A stretch of 64,000 nt of DNA from Haloferax marinisediminis (GCF_009674585.1 NZ_WKJP01000005.1:124001-188000), one strand, 5' to 3'; shown: positions 1-9,482, counted from the first letter of the stretch. The notes: generated by a model not told the origin, from the letters alone. Numbers and translations: made by a program.

Positions 1-454
1 GGCCGTGCTTGCGCATCAACCAGCCGATCCCACCGCCGAGTGTGAGTCCAGCGACGCCGGTGTGGCTGACGATGCCGCCCGTGGTTGCCAAGCCGTGAGG
101 CTGGGTCTCGTGGTCGACATCACTCCACAGAGCACCGGCCTGTACCCGGGCGGTCCGCGCACGGGGGTCGACCCATACGGCTCGCATCGCTGAGAGATCA
201 ATAACGATGCCGTCGTCACAGACGGCGGTACCGGCAACATTGTGGCCGCCGCCGCGTACCGCGACTTCGAGGTCGTGTTCCCGTGCGAAGTTCACAGCCG
301 CAATCACATCGGCGGTACCTGCACACTTGGTGATAATCGCAGGATGGCGATCGATTGTCCCGTTCCAGACTGCACGGGACTCGTGGTAGCCCTTGTCGTG
401 GGGCTGGATCAGGGTGCCCCGAAGCATTTCCCGGAAGTCGTTAATCGATACCAT
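1..454 (-). CDS. FAD-binding oxidoreductase, BBE-like, N-terminal part
   Basis: Reading back from the ATG at 452-454, an open frame of 151 codons runs off the left edge, so only the N-terminal half is present. The product begins MVSINDFREM. It has the FAD PCMH-type domain of the berberine-bridge enzyme family: GGGHNVAG at residues 68-75, with the His that is the usual covalent flavin attachment site, and a GLTLGGGIGW loop near residue 136. The family oxidises alcohols, sugars or secondary metabolites using covalently bound FAD. The substrate-binding half and any C-terminal BBE motif lie outside the window, so the substrate cannot be guessed. It is followed on the same strand, after a 167-base gap, by nothing else inside the window; the bicupin at 622-1392 lies upstream of it in transcription order. 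Confidence 0.85.
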   Translation of the reverse strand, partial: MVSINDFREMLRGTLIQPHDKGYHESRAVWNGTIDRHPAIITKCAGTADVIAAVNFAREHDLEVAVRGGGHNVAGTAVCDDGIVIDLSAMRAVWVDPRARTARVQAGALWSDVDHETQPHGLATTGGIVSHTGVAGLTLGGGIGWLMRKHG

Positions 455-621
455 GTTTTACTGTTTCCTACGACACGAATCGCGTTATCCGTTACCGTAG
501 CACAACGGCTGGTGCATACATCCACTATCTATTGCATTCGGCGTCTGGCAGCGATTGGTGAGGCTTCTACGGGCGTGCTGAATACAGGGCGCAAATTCAG
601 CAGCCGCCATCGGATACGAAG

Positions 622-1392
622 TCACTCCCCGCTGTTGGCTGGCTCATCCACGTGGACAACTCGTGGTTCAGTTCCCGTAAGCCAGAGGAGGTAGTCCTGC
701 TCATCGTCACTCGGATTGACATCACGGTGGACCAATCCGGGCGGAATATGGAAGAAATCTCCTGCGTGAGCGATTTTTCGCTCGCCATCACCGAGTCCCC
801 ATTCAACGTACCCCTCGCCGTTGAGCACGTACCCGAAAACGTCGTTGTCGCCGTGGTGATGCCAACTCGATTCGATTCGTCCCGTGGCGTGGCCACGGAT
901 CTGCTGAACGGCGGCGTCGGGAAACGGTGTCAGCCGGGTGAGGTTCTCAAGTATACCCGTTGGGATGAGGTCGTCCGTGCCAGCCACCCTGGGTTCTCGG
1001 GCGGGAAGTCGTAACGGGGGTTCCTTAACCGAGACCACCGGCATCCCGGAACCGACGAACCCCGCGATGATGACCTGCTCGTCGCCGGTTGGGTTGACGT
1101 TTCGATGAACCACCTCGGCAGGAATATGAAAAAAGTCGCCGGTATCCGCGTCGATACTGTCCTTATCACGGGAACCGTATTCGAACCGTGCCCGGCCCTC
1201 GATGACGACACCGTACACCTCGTGCTCACCGAATGTGTGCCAGCCGGACGTATCGCCACCGCCGAGGCGGGCACGTACCACCAGTACCCGGTCCGTGTAG
1301 AAGGCAATCTCCCAGGTCGTATTCGGTGGCGACACCTCGGATGTGTCGAACTCGGTACTCGCGATCACTTCGACGGCTTGCGAAGGAGCCAT
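622..1392 (-). CDS. bicupin domain protein
   Basis: 256 residues with two tandem cupin beta-barrels. The first has WHTFGEHEVYGVVIEG followed by GDFFHIPAEVVHR; the second has SSWHHHGDNDVFGYVLNG followed by GDFFHIPPGLVHR. Both halves carry the two-motif His/Glu pattern of the RmlC-like fold, the second with the more complete metal-ligand set (HHH...). Bicupins include dioxygenases, decarboxylases and sugar isomerases; nothing here chooses between them. The two halves are clearly related to each other (GDFFHIP repeated), so the gene arose by internal duplication. It reads in the same direction as the flavin oxidoreductase at the left edge, 167 bases ahead of it, and the two could share a catabolic role, but this is only inferred from proximity. 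Confidence 0.8.
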   Translation of the reverse strand: MAPSQAVEVIASTEFDTSEVSPPNTTWEIAFYTDRVLVVRARLGGGDTSGWHTFGEHEVYGVVIEGRARFEYGSRDKDSIDADTGDFFHIPAEVVHRNVNPTGDEQVIIAGFVGSGMPVVSVKEPPLRLPAREPRVAGTDDLIPTGILENLTRLTPFPDAAVQQIRGHATGRIESSWHHHGDNDVFGYVLNGEGYVEWGLGDGERKIAHAGDFFHIPPGLVHRDVNPSDDEQDYLLWLTGTEPRVVHVDEPANSGE

Positions 1393-1589
1393 ACCGAAGT
1401 ACAGGTGCTGAATGACGACAAAGCTATCCAGTACTCGGCTCCGGATCGCTTGTGATGGATGGACCCTCTGTCTGTGTCACGCCACACCTATCAAACTCTG
1501 AGGATTTCAACAGACCTTCTCACGACGATCTATTCGAAAACGATGTACAAGTATACAGAACAGATGGCTCACTCGTAAACGACGCCCAG

Positions 1590-2708
1590 TCACTGAATCT
1601 GTTCGAGGGGGTCGTCATCTTGTGAGTCCGTTTCGTGATTCTCGCCCTCCAACACCTGCTCGTCCGCTGTTGTCTCTCTGGGGTTTGCCAACACGTCCAT
1701 CGTGCTAACTGCCCGTTGAAGGTGTTCTCCCTCCCTGTTGTCAAGCAACACCGCCCCAACGAGTGAGAGGATGCCGGCCAGGACACGGGTGCCGGAGCCA
1801 GCAGCGTGAGGCTGGCCGAGGAGTCGCCGCCCGAGTCGGACGATACCTGCGAGGATCCCCAAGACACCGAGGACGTACATCCCGACGAGCGGGTGTGGTC
1901 CACTGGAGAGGTACTTCACGTGGAGGCGCCAGAGGAATCCTTTGAGGAGCAGGAACGAGAGTCCCGGAACGAAACTCGAGTATCGGATTCCGCTCTCTTC
2001 GTCGCCGTACCGTGCGTACATCGGAACTGTGGCGACTCGCGTTTCGGCAACGTTCAGATGCACGAGCAGGTCGTTCAGGAACCCGTACCTGTCGTACAGT
2101 CGGTCGAAATCGAGGTTCGAGAGAGTCTCTGCCGAGATGGCTGTATAGCCGTTCTGTGGGTCACGAATATGCCAGTAGCCACTGGCGACGCGCGTCAACC
2201 CTGACAGGAGCCCGTTTCCAAACAGCCTCCATGGGGGCATTCCGCGCCAGTAGGTCGGGCCAGCGAGCCTGTCACCGACGGCGTAGTCGGCAGTCCCCTG
2301 AGCGACTGGGTCGATGATGGACGGGAGAATATCCGGGTCCATCTGACCGTCAGCATCCATCACGACGACGATGTCCATACCGTCTTCGAGGGCCTGTCGG
2401 TAGCCGGTCTTCACGGCCGCACCACGACCGCGGTTCGTTGGATGTCGGATGGTGACGACTCGTTGGTGCAACGTCTCTCCACCGTCCGCTGTGAGCAAAC
2501 TGAGCTCGTCTTCGGTAGTGGATTCGGTCGTTCGGGCGTTCACACGGGATGCGTGGGTTCGTATCACCCGCCAAGTGTCGTCACTTGAGTGGTCGTCGAC
2601 GACGTACGTCCGGTCGACGAACTCCGGGATAGTGTCGATAACCGTACCAACGAATCGTTCTTCGTTGTAGGCGGGGACGACGACCCCAACGGCGTTACCG
2701 TGGTACAT
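1590..2708 (-). CDS. family 2 glycosyltransferase with C-terminal membrane helices
   Basis: 372 residues. The N-terminal 240 residues are a GT-A fold: VVVPAYNEE at 9-17, VVDDHSSDDTW at 36-46 and the metal-binding MDADGQMDPD with DAD at 118-120. The later motif SGYWHIRDPQNGYTAIS is typical of dolichyl-phosphate-sugar synthase relatives. Two hydrophobic helices follow at about residues 270-320, then a charged tail. The family transfers a sugar from a nucleotide sugar to a polyprenyl phosphate or a growing lipid-linked glycan at the inner membrane face. A close paralogue lies at 7410-8435 with the same motif order. It is the first of a long run of minus-strand glycan genes. The acceptor is not predictable. 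Confidence 0.88.
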   Translation of the reverse strand: MYHGNAVGVVVPAYNEERFVGTVIDTIPEFVDRTYVVDDHSSDDTWRVIRTHASRVNARTTESTTEDELSLLTADGGETLHQRVVTIRHPTNRGRGAAVKTGYRQALEDGMDIVVVMDADGQMDPDILPSIIDPVAQGTADYAVGDRLAGPTYWRGMPPWRLFGNGLLSGLTRVASGYWHIRDPQNGYTAISAETLSNLDFDRLYDRYGFLNDLLVHLNVAETRVATVPMYARYGDEESGIRYSSFVPGLSFLLLKGFLWRLHVKYLSSGPHPLVGMYVLGVLGILAGIVRLGRRLLGQPHAAGSGTRVLAGILSLVGAVLLDNREGEHLQRAVSTMDVLANPRETTADEQVLEGENHETDSQDDDPLEQIQ

Positions 2709-3136
2709 CGTAGCCCTCCTTCATCCCAGGCAACGTGCGCCGAGTGCCGGGTAGAGGAATAGCCAAGTCCGTTTGGACTAGAGGAGCTGGCTCGAGGGGC
2801 AGGGTGCGTAGTGACATCAATACTTCCGCCTGCTCTTTGGTGTGTCGGATGCTTTGTTAATCGCGGCAAACGGAAAATGAAAATCAACAATCAGATATAT
2901 TTGCAGATAAACGTCGTACTGCCACCCTATAGAATTTCTGAATATAATTTTAATAAACAAGTTAACTAAGAATATCAGTATAACTGACGTGTCTGTTTGG
3001 TCGACTCTCTGATTTCCGTCTACAGGTGCCCGAGAGCTTCAGCGACTCAGATATGTCCACACACGCTTCATTCAACATCCAAATACTGACAGGAGAACGG
3101 ACAGGCTACCACACCACACCACGGGGACTGATGGTC
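2709..3136. other. noncoding gap with AT-rich core
   Basis: 428 bases between two minus-strand genes. I find no convincing gene. Bases about 2865-2990 are much more AT-rich than the surroundings (runs such as aatataattttaataaac). There is no good TATA-like box at the position expected for a leaderless transcript of the glycosyltransferase that starts at 2708, so if it has its own promoter the AT-rich core is the best candidate, implying a leader of more than 100 bases. Confidence 0.5.
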
Positions 3137-4393
3137 CTAATTTAGGTTAGTTGCTTCCTCAACGCCAAAGAAGGTGTTTCGGACGGTGGTAAACCACTGG
3201 GGTTTGGTGCGTTGAAACAGGAGTACGTGGAGAACGTAGTGAACGAAGGGCATTGGATCGTCGAGATGGAGGATATCGAAGTGGGGTTCTCGGAGCACGG
3301 ACGTGGCAACTTCCGCCACCGTCGACGTGAGTGAGGGGCGTTGGACGAACGGTGAGTCGTCTTTGACGACGCTCCTGAGATAGCCGATTTCACCCCAGAG
3401 GTAGTGGGTCCCCACGCCGAGATCGTATCCTTGTTCGATTCGGTCTTTCTGTCCGGTTGCCTGTAACCAGTAGTAGTACGGGAAGTCCGCGCCGGCACGA
3501 ACCGTCGACGGGAGTGACTGCCAGATTCGAGGGTTGATCTCTATCGGTTTGAACTCACCTGTCTCTGCGTCTTTGATGTACTCGATGCACGCGAGGCCGT
3601 GCCAGTTCATGTGGTCGAGAAGTCTTCGCCCGACTTCTTCGAGTTCCGGAATGTAGACGGACGAGCGATACACACCCCCACCGCCGGTGTAGGAGTTGCC
3701 TCGAATCTGGAGGTGCTGGAACGTTGCGAGGGCTTCGCCATGGTCGTAGAGAGCAGCGAACATGTACTTGCCCGCGGATGGAATGTAGTCTTGGACGATC
3801 GGGTCGTGTTTCATCTCCTGGACTATCTCCTCCCGGTCGACGGTGTCACCCGGCGTGACGTGCGTAATTCCCTTGATGATGTCGTACTCGCTCGGGTCGT
3901 ATCCATCGAGGTAGTCGGCGACGAGCATGTTGAATCGTGATTTGATTATCGCTGGCGCATCGAACTCGTCGACGTCGCTAAGCAGTCGGGTCCGGGGTAT
4001 CGGCACTCCGGCCGCTTCGGCCACCTCGAACAAGCGGATTCTATCGTGGGTCGTCTGAAGGAGCTCGAACGGCTGAACGACCATGTCGACGTACTTGTCG
4101 AACTCGTCGTAGTACTTCGAGAGGACGTACCCGTCTTCGACACGTGCAGGTATGACCGTCTTCACGTCTGGGCGTGCTGCAATCCCAACGAGTGCGTCCT
4201 TGTAGGCGACGAGGTCGTCTGCGGGTGCTGGAACGCGGACGACTTCGTCGCAGTACCGCGACGACTCAACAGGCGTGTGATCGTGTTCGGACGCGACTAT
4301 CGTGTAGATTCCATTCTCACCCAGAGAGCGTGTCGTCGCGTAGTTCCCATACGTAATAAGTGCAGAACCACCATCCATCGTTCTTTTCGCCAT
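3137..4393 (-). CDS. ATP-grasp carboxylate-amine ligase-like protein
   Basis: 418 residues with an ATP-grasp architecture. A pre-ATP-grasp Rossmann-like N-terminus begins ALITYGNYATTRSLGENG. A central nucleotide-binding region has PAIIKSRFNMLVADYL and EEIVQEMKHDPIVQDYIP. A metal-binding segment near residue 280 reads ACIEYIKDAETGEFKPIEINPR, with the E-x-N pair (EIN) that coordinates Mg-ATP. Family members form an amide or ester between a carboxylate and an amine or thiol. In haloarchaea such genes are common in glycan clusters, where they may attach an amino acid or similar group to a sugar; that role is inferred from context only. The start MAKRTMDGG is preceded by an AT-rich stretch near 4413-4424 that could be its TATA box. 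Confidence 0.8.
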   Translation of the reverse strand: MAKRTMDGGSALITYGNYATTRSLGENGIYTIVASEHDHTPVESSRYCDEVVRVPAPADDLVAYKDALVGIAARPDVKTVIPARVEDGYVLSKYYDEFDKYVDMVVQPFELLQTTHDRIRLFEVAEAAGVPIPRTRLLSDVDEFDAPAIIKSRFNMLVADYLDGYDPSEYDIIKGITHVTPGDTVDREEIVQEMKHDPIVQDYIPSAGKYMFAALYDHGEALATFQHLQIRGNSYTGGGGVYRSSVYIPELEEVGRRLLDHMNWHGLACIEYIKDAETGEFKPIEINPRIWQSLPSTVRAGADFPYYYWLQATGQKDRIEQGYDLGVGTHYLWGEIGYLRSVVKDDSPFVQRPSLTSTVAEVATSVLREPHFDILHLDDPMPFVHYVLHVLLFQRTKPQWFTTVRNTFFGVEEATNLN

Positions 4394-4816
4394 GAATGTA
4401 CTGACGTGGAGAATATGAATTAGTATTGGTCAACTAACCTTTTTGATACAGATCTCGATTCGCGCTGACGATTCGAACGGTGCCCCACGAGAGTACTCAC
4501 CGTGTGGGGACCGATAAGGCGACGTGAGACGGCCAGAACACCGTCACTGAGCGGTACGGATGACGTGTGGTGCTGAAAATCTCCGTTTTCCCTATCGATT
4601 CGATACCATCAGAGAGTTTCTGTACTGGACTCTGTGCCCATCGGGTCAGGTCGCTCTCTAACTGGGACACTACTTGGCGGTTATTTGTGAGCTTATCGCC
4701 CGGTTATCATAGATATATCAATCATAACGAACCGCTCAGGCGTTCTACTATCGTACTGATTGATCTAGTGAGGCGCCACACGCAAAAACAGCGGCTCACG
4801 AGCTTTCTAGTGCACG
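4394..4816. other. divergent intergenic region
   Basis: 423 bases between the divergent ATP-grasp gene (start 4393) and the exported beta-helix gene (start 4817). It must contain both promoters. On the left side, gagaatatgaattagt at about 4411-4426 is a plausible TATA box for the minus-strand gene, about 25 bases before its ATG. The right side has an AT-rich patch at 4705-4732 but no clear box at 27 bases before the 4817 start. No gene is evident. Confidence 0.5.
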
Positions 4817-6202
4817 ATGCAACGACGTGAATATCTCAAGTATGGCGGTGCGATTGGTCTCGCTACTGGGTTGGCTGGGTGTCTGAATCGGTTGCCCTTC
4901 TTCGAAGGGCCTCCCGAGGAAGAGACCACGGTGACTGAGGACTTTTCGCCTCCAGATTGGGAACCATCGAGTTTGAACCTCTTCAAGAACGTCGTCGACA
5001 TCGTCGAGGCCGGTGCAGATCCGTCAGGCCAAGAACCGATAAACGACGTCCTCCAGCGTGTCGTCGCGGACAACACGGCCATCGTGTTTCCCGATGGCCG
5101 GTACAAAATTGACCAGTACGAACTAGAAGACGCGACCAAGGTCGGATTCGTTGCAGAAGCCAAAGCGAACCCGACGTTCGTTCCAGCTAGGCCCGCCGCC
5201 GAAATCGAGGACAACATGTTCATTCGGCTAGAACGAGTCCGTGACTTCCTCCTCGAAGGCATCGACTTCGATTACCGTGAAGCCGGATACGGGGGGTCGA
5301 TTCACATCATCGCCGACGGGAATTTCACTGTCCGAAATGTCCGTGTCCGTGGCATGATGCCCGACGAGACACTTCCGAACAACCCTGCTGCGTTTAGATT
5401 CGAAGTCCGCGACAAAGAGTCGACTGCACTCATCGAGAATCTCGTCGCCCGGGACGGGGGCCACGACGGTGGCAACGCCGTCGGGATGTACGTCGGACGG
5501 GACCACGCAGGCTCGATTACGTTCCGAAACTGTATCATCGAGAACTTCCCGAACAACGGGTTGTATGCGTCTTCCCCAGGGCGAGTTAGTGATGGGTCTG
5601 ACGGTGTCGTACACGTCGAAGGTGGGCTGTACAAGAACAACAACATCGCCAACGTCCGCATCGGGTCGACGGGTTCGACTGTGCGAGACGTGACGATTAT
5701 CGTCAACAAAGTTCCGCCGAGTCCACCGGGGTTACTCAACGCGAGAGGGCTCCGACTCCGTGGGCAGTCTGGCCAACTCGTCGAAAACTGCCTCATCTAC
5801 ATCGGAAAAGACGCAGGTGCAGGATTCGGAGCTCTCGTCCTCCATTCGGACACTGGGCGTGCGACGATACGGAACACCACGATTCGGGTCGACCGGGACG
5901 ATACGTACGCGATCCACGCGCTCGACCCAGGCTCCAACGTCGACCTCCTAGGCTCGACGTTCGAAAATGTTCGAATCACCGGGTCTGCATCGTTCGGGCA
6001 CACGGTCTTCATCAACGGCCGGAACGGCACTCAGTTCAAAGGCTGTGACGTGACCCAGACGGGACGGGGCCGAAACGGGTTCAAGTTCGAGAACTCGAGC
6101 GACTGTAAACTCACCGACTCGGTCATCAAAGTGACGGGTGAAGCAGTAGAGACGATCAACTCGTCGCTCTCGACGGCGAATCTCACTGTCGAATTACCGT
6201 AA
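4817..6202 (+). CDS. Tat-exported lipoprotein, right-handed beta-helix
   Basis: 461 residues. The N-terminus MQRREYLKYGGAIGLATGLA then GC has a twin-arginine pair at residues 3-4 and a lipobox with Cys22, so the protein is probably exported folded and lipid-anchored outside the membrane. After a short linker comes a long array of short beta-strand repeats with N/G/V turns (for example LLEGIDFDY, ITFRNCIIENFPNNGLYAS, VRDVTIIVNKV, ATIRNTTIRV), the pattern of a pectate-lyase-like parallel beta-helix. I see no recognisable catalytic triad or named glycosidase motif. In a glycan cluster the obvious guess is binding, cleaving or epimerising a surface polysaccharide. It faces convergently the ParB-like gene at 6345. 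Confidence 0.78.
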   Translation: MQRREYLKYGGAIGLATGLAGCLNRLPFFEGPPEEETTVTEDFSPPDWEPSSLNLFKNVVDIVEAGADPSGQEPINDVLQRVVADNTAIVFPDGRYKIDQYELEDATKVGFVAEAKANPTFVPARPAAEIEDNMFIRLERVRDFLLEGIDFDYREAGYGGSIHIIADGNFTVRNVRVRGMMPDETLPNNPAAFRFEVRDKESTALIENLVARDGGHDGGNAVGMYVGRDHAGSITFRNCIIENFPNNGLYASSPGRVSDGSDGVVHVEGGLYKNNNIANVRIGSTGSTVRDVTIIVNKVPPSPPGLLNARGLRLRGQSGQLVENCLIYIGKDAGAGFGALVLHSDTGRATIRNTTIRVDRDDTYAIHALDPGSNVDLLGSTFENVRITGSASFGHTVFINGRNGTQFKGCDVTQTGRGRNGFKFENSSDCKLTDSVIKVTGEAVETINSSLSTANLTVELP

Positions 6203-6344
6203 ATACACCGAGCCCAGACCGGTAATCTGAGGACTCTTTGCGCTTCTTTGGTCTTCCCTACTCTGTTCCTCTCTGTTCTGCTCTTCCTCTGATCCGGTCT
6301 TCTTTTCACTTCTCTCGTCTCCTCAGTTCAGCGCCGCAACTAGT

Positions 6345-7175
6345 TCACCGAACGAGTAGCTCTTGGTGAGCCGCCATCGACGTGGGGTCGCTGTTGATCT
6401 TGTCGACCCAGTGCTTGTGGCGGACGACGACGACCACGGGAACAGCGTCGACGCCGAGTATCTTTGCGATGGATAGTCGGTGACGACCATCGACGAGCAG
6501 AAACTCTCCGTCGCGGCCGACGTCGACGAGAATCTCACTGCGAAGCGTGTCTAAATAGTCTCTCGGGGGTTCCTCACCACGCTGCTGGAGCTCTCGCTGT
6601 GAGCGGAACCCTTCCGTCTTGATACGATTGTACAGCGAGTCGAGGTACGCACATCGCTGCGTGACGTCGTCGCACGTCGACGAACCGTGCCAGGCGAGTG
6701 CGTTTGAGCCGTGGATAATCTCGCACATACGCTGTACGAATTCGGTGTCTTCCCACGGTGTCCCATCGTCGAAGTGCTGCTCTAACGAGCGATAGAGTAC
6801 CGTCTCTTCTAGTGTGTCTGCGAACGTGATTCCGAGCTCTGGGTCGTCGAGTGGACCCTCGTACGGTTCGATATCCCACTCTCCGTCTCGGACCTCCCCA
6901 ATCTCGTACATCGCGTTTTCCCAGAGTGTACTCCCACGTCCACTAAACCGACGTATCTCTGCTGGGTCGACGTATCTGAGTTCGAATGGATCTCTCGGAT
7001 AGTCGTAGTGGCCGATGTCGGTGTCCAAGATGCGATCGTGGAACGTCTCCGTTCGCCGCCAGTACGACGGCGACCGCGCGTCAGCGAGAGCACGAATGAT
7101 GAAATGTTCGGCACCGATCGCGAGGAGGTATCTGAGACCCCACTCGCGATAAATCGTTCCCGCTGTCCGAAGCAT
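6345..7175 (-). CDS. ParB/sulfiredoxin-like domain protein of glycan cluster
   Basis: 276 residues, soluble apart from a mildly hydrophobic N-terminus (LRYLLAIGAEHFIIRAL). The C-terminal part has LLVDGRHRLSIAKILGV followed by VPVVVVVRHKHW at about residues 225-255. This is the G-x-H-R-hydrophobic pattern of the ParB/sulfiredoxin fold, which in various proteins binds nucleotides and has CTPase, nuclease or kinase activity. The N-terminal 150 residues show no family I recognise. It is transcribed alone between two other glycan-type genes, so a role in regulating or modifying surface-glycan synthesis is possible. It could equally be a phosphotransferase on a small molecule. No plasmid-partition context (ParA, parS) is present. 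Confidence 0.65.
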   Translation of the reverse strand: MLRTAGTIYREWGLRYLLAIGAEHFIIRALADARSPSYWRRTETFHDRILDTDIGHYDYPRDPFELRYVDPAEIRRFSGRGSTLWENAMYEIGEVRDGEWDIEPYEGPLDDPELGITFADTLEETVLYRSLEQHFDDGTPWEDTEFVQRMCEIIHGSNALAWHGSSTCDDVTQRCAYLDSLYNRIKTEGFRSQRELQQRGEEPPRDYLDTLRSEILVDVGRDGEFLLVDGRHRLSIAKILGVDAVPVVVVVRHKHWVDKINSDPTSMAAHQELLVR

Positions 7176-7409
7176 ACTGAATATAATGTATTCTTACATA
7201 TTCATTGTTATTTCCGCCCCAACTTGTTGTGATACTACGTTCGGCTGAGAAGACGGTGGATAACTGACCTAGCTTCTATGCCACAATTCGACCGCTCGGC
7301 TGTCGAACTGCAGTCACGTGGTGTCTCGGTGTGGACTCGTCGCCTCTATCGAACAGTGCTTCGGCCGAACTGTGCCTCGGACGAACAGTGTGCGTGTCCC
7401 GCGAGAAAA

Positions 7410-8435
7410 TCAGTCGTCGTCGCGAGAGACGTTTTCTCGGTGTTGATCTCCTTTGGAGATACCGAGGTTGCGGTTGAGGTGTGCTTCCCACATCATCGCG
7501 ATGGCGAGCGAGAGCCCACCGCCGAGCAACGACGAGGTCGTTCGCGCTACTAGTTCTTTGTCCACGTCCGCCCCGGCCACCTTACGACCGACTCGCAAGA
7601 CTCCAAAGAGTATCCCGACTACACCGGTGAGATACAAGAGGGGTACCGGGTGGAGCCGCCCCCGAAGATACGACTCTCGGAGGCGCCAGATGAACGTCCG
7701 AAGCAGCATCGCAGAGACGCGTGGAATGTAGGTTTGATACCGAATGTGGCTCTTCTCGTCACCGTACACCCCGACGATGGGGACGTCGACCACTCGGAGT
7801 CCTCTGCTGTTGAGTTTTGCCAGCAAATCGTTACAGTAGCCGTAGAATTCGTACATTTCCTCGATGGGTGCTTGTTCGAGCGCTTCGAGTGAAATTGCAG
7901 TATACCCGTTTTGTGGGTCGCTGATTCTCCAGTATCCACTTGCGATTTTCGTGAGGCCAGAGAGGATGACGTTGCCGACGAATCTGAACGTCGGCATGGA
8001 GCTTCGGTTCTCGCGTTTGGTGAGACGGTTGGCTTTCGCGTAGTCCGCACGTCCTTCGACGATTGGGTCGAGAAGGTCGGGCAAATGGTCTGGGTCCATC
8101 TGTCCATCTCCGCCCATTACTGCGGTGATGTCTATCTGGTCTTCGCGTGCGTGAAGATACCCCGTTTTGATGGCACCGCCGACGCCTCGGTTCACGGTGT
8201 GCCGTATCGGAACGATACGCTGGTCGAAGTGGACTTCTCCAGTTGCTTTTCCATTGGTCGAGGCGTGGGAAAGCGCCGCGTGTGATTGTATCTCTTCCCA
8301 GGTCCTATCCGTCGAGCCGTCGTCGACGACGTACACGCGGTCGACGTACGTTGGGATCCGCTCCAGTACTTCGCCGATGAAATCTGATTCGTTATACGCC
8401 GGGATTACGACGCTAATTGTATTTCCTTTGTACAT
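7410..8435 (-). CDS. family 2 glycosyltransferase with C-terminal membrane helices
   Basis: 341 residues, a paralogue of the protein encoded at 1590-2708. It has VVIPAYNESDF near the start, VVDDGSTDRTW at 36-46, then SGYWRISDPQNGYTAIS, and two hydrophobic segments near residues 255-320 (VPLLYLTGVVGILFGVLRVG and SLLGGGLSLAIAMMW). The metal-binding site reads VMGGDGQMDPD, with GGD (108-110) where the paralogue has DAD. The role is probably sugar transfer to a polyprenyl phosphate or lipid-linked glycan. It lies 18 bases after the stop of the DUF1616-like gene at 8454-9482 in the same direction, so the two are probably one transcript. Confidence 0.87.
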   Translation of the reverse strand: MYKGNTISVVIPAYNESDFIGEVLERIPTYVDRVYVVDDGSTDRTWEEIQSHAALSHASTNGKATGEVHFDQRIVPIRHTVNRGVGGAIKTGYLHAREDQIDITAVMGGDGQMDPDHLPDLLDPIVEGRADYAKANRLTKRENRSSMPTFRFVGNVILSGLTKIASGYWRISDPQNGYTAISLEALEQAPIEEMYEFYGYCNDLLAKLNSRGLRVVDVPIVGVYGDEKSHIRYQTYIPRVSAMLLRTFIWRLRESYLRGRLHPVPLLYLTGVVGILFGVLRVGRKVAGADVDKELVARTTSSLLGGGLSLAIAMMWEAHLNRNLGISKGDQHRENVSRDDD

Positions 8436-8453
8436 GTATTAGGGTAGATTCAT

Positions 8454-9482
8454 TCACCGAACGTTCTCCGAGACGAATACGTGGAGTCGGAGGTCGCGGT
8501 AGGAATTCTCCGGAGTCGGTGACGCCGGTGGGTCGTCGAGATACAGGAGATAGACGAGTTCGACGTCTTCTCCAGTGACGCTCGTTGGTGTAACTGTGTG
8601 TGGTACGATTTCGGTTTGGCCTTCACCGACGCTCGCTTGGAACCGAGTAACCTCCTCACGTTCGAGTATCTCACCGGACTCATCCGTACGCTGGAGAAGA
8701 ACGACGACGGTGTAGTCATGGTCCACCTGTTCGTGATTTGTTATTCCGACAGCGAACTCGGTCGCTTCGCCGCTGGTGAGTTCGGACGGGTAACCATTGG
8801 CGACGTACTCCCCGGTTTCGTTCTCTGAGAGCAGAGAGAACTCGGTGAACGACTCTTGTCCCGCCTGGTCTGACGATGCGCTCAACGCGTACCCCGTCGC
8901 TGACAGTGCGAAAACGAGACCCAAGACGATGACGACGTTCAAGAGCGTCTGACCGCCGGTGGGGCCTCGAATTCTCACCGCTGGTACGTTCACACTGAAC
9001 CGCTCTGCAGGCGACACCGACCGCCGTCGCCAAACCGCAACCACCGTCAGTACGATCGTCAACCCGCTCACCGCGACGAGTGTCGGGACCGGTCGAATAC
9101 CGAACTGGGTGAAGTTCAGCAGATAAGCGACCATCGCCACGATGGCGAGACTCGATGCGATGGAGAGGCCGATTCGAGTGTATCCATCGATACTGCGCCC
9201 TGGACTCGCGTCGCCCGACGAACGTCCGCCGGCGAGAACACTCGTCTCGCTGTTCGACTTCGTGTATGCCACAGAGACCAACGCATAGCCGGGGAGGAAG
9301 ATGAGCAGTGGAAGTCCGAACAGAATGCGTGGAATCGTTCCACTCGTACTTGGGAGTAGTATCATGGCCGTGGCTACGACAGTAAGTAGCATCACCACCA
9401 GCAGGTCGGCTGGTGTCTCTCTGGTTGTACCGGGCGAATTTCCAATCACGGCGTTATTCCTCAATACCCTAGCAGAGGACAT
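8454..9482 (-). CDS. DUF1616-like membrane protein
   Basis: 342 residues. The N-terminal half has four hydrophobic helices: DLLVVMLLTVVATAMILLP, PRILFGLPLLIFLPGYALVS, IGLSIASSLAIVAMVAYLL and VPTLVAVSGLTIVLTVVAVW. A fifth helix at about 185-205 precedes an extracellular domain of about 130 residues rich in beta-strands (EFAVGITNHEQVDHDYTVVV). LPGYALVSV is characteristic of DUF1616 proteins, which in haloarchaea often sit in glycan or N-glycosylation clusters. The biochemical role is not known. It is probably cotranscribed with the glycosyltransferase just downstream (18-base gap) and follows the GT-C-like gene at 9639-11633 after 156 bases. Confidence 0.75.
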   Translation of the reverse strand: MSSARVLRNNAVIGNSPGTTRETPADLLVVMLLTVVATAMILLPSTSGTIPRILFGLPLLIFLPGYALVSVAYTKSNSETSVLAGGRSSGDASPGRSIDGYTRIGLSIASSLAIVAMVAYLLNFTQFGIRPVPTLVAVSGLTIVLTVVAVWRRRSVSPAERFSVNVPAVRIRGPTGGQTLLNVVIVLGLVFALSATGYALSASSDQAGQESFTEFSLLSENETGEYVANGYPSELTSGEATEFAVGITNHEQVDHDYTVVVLLQRTDESGEILEREEVTRFQASVGEGQTEIVPHTVTPTSVTGEDVELVYLLYLDDPPASPTPENSYRDLRLHVFVSENVR

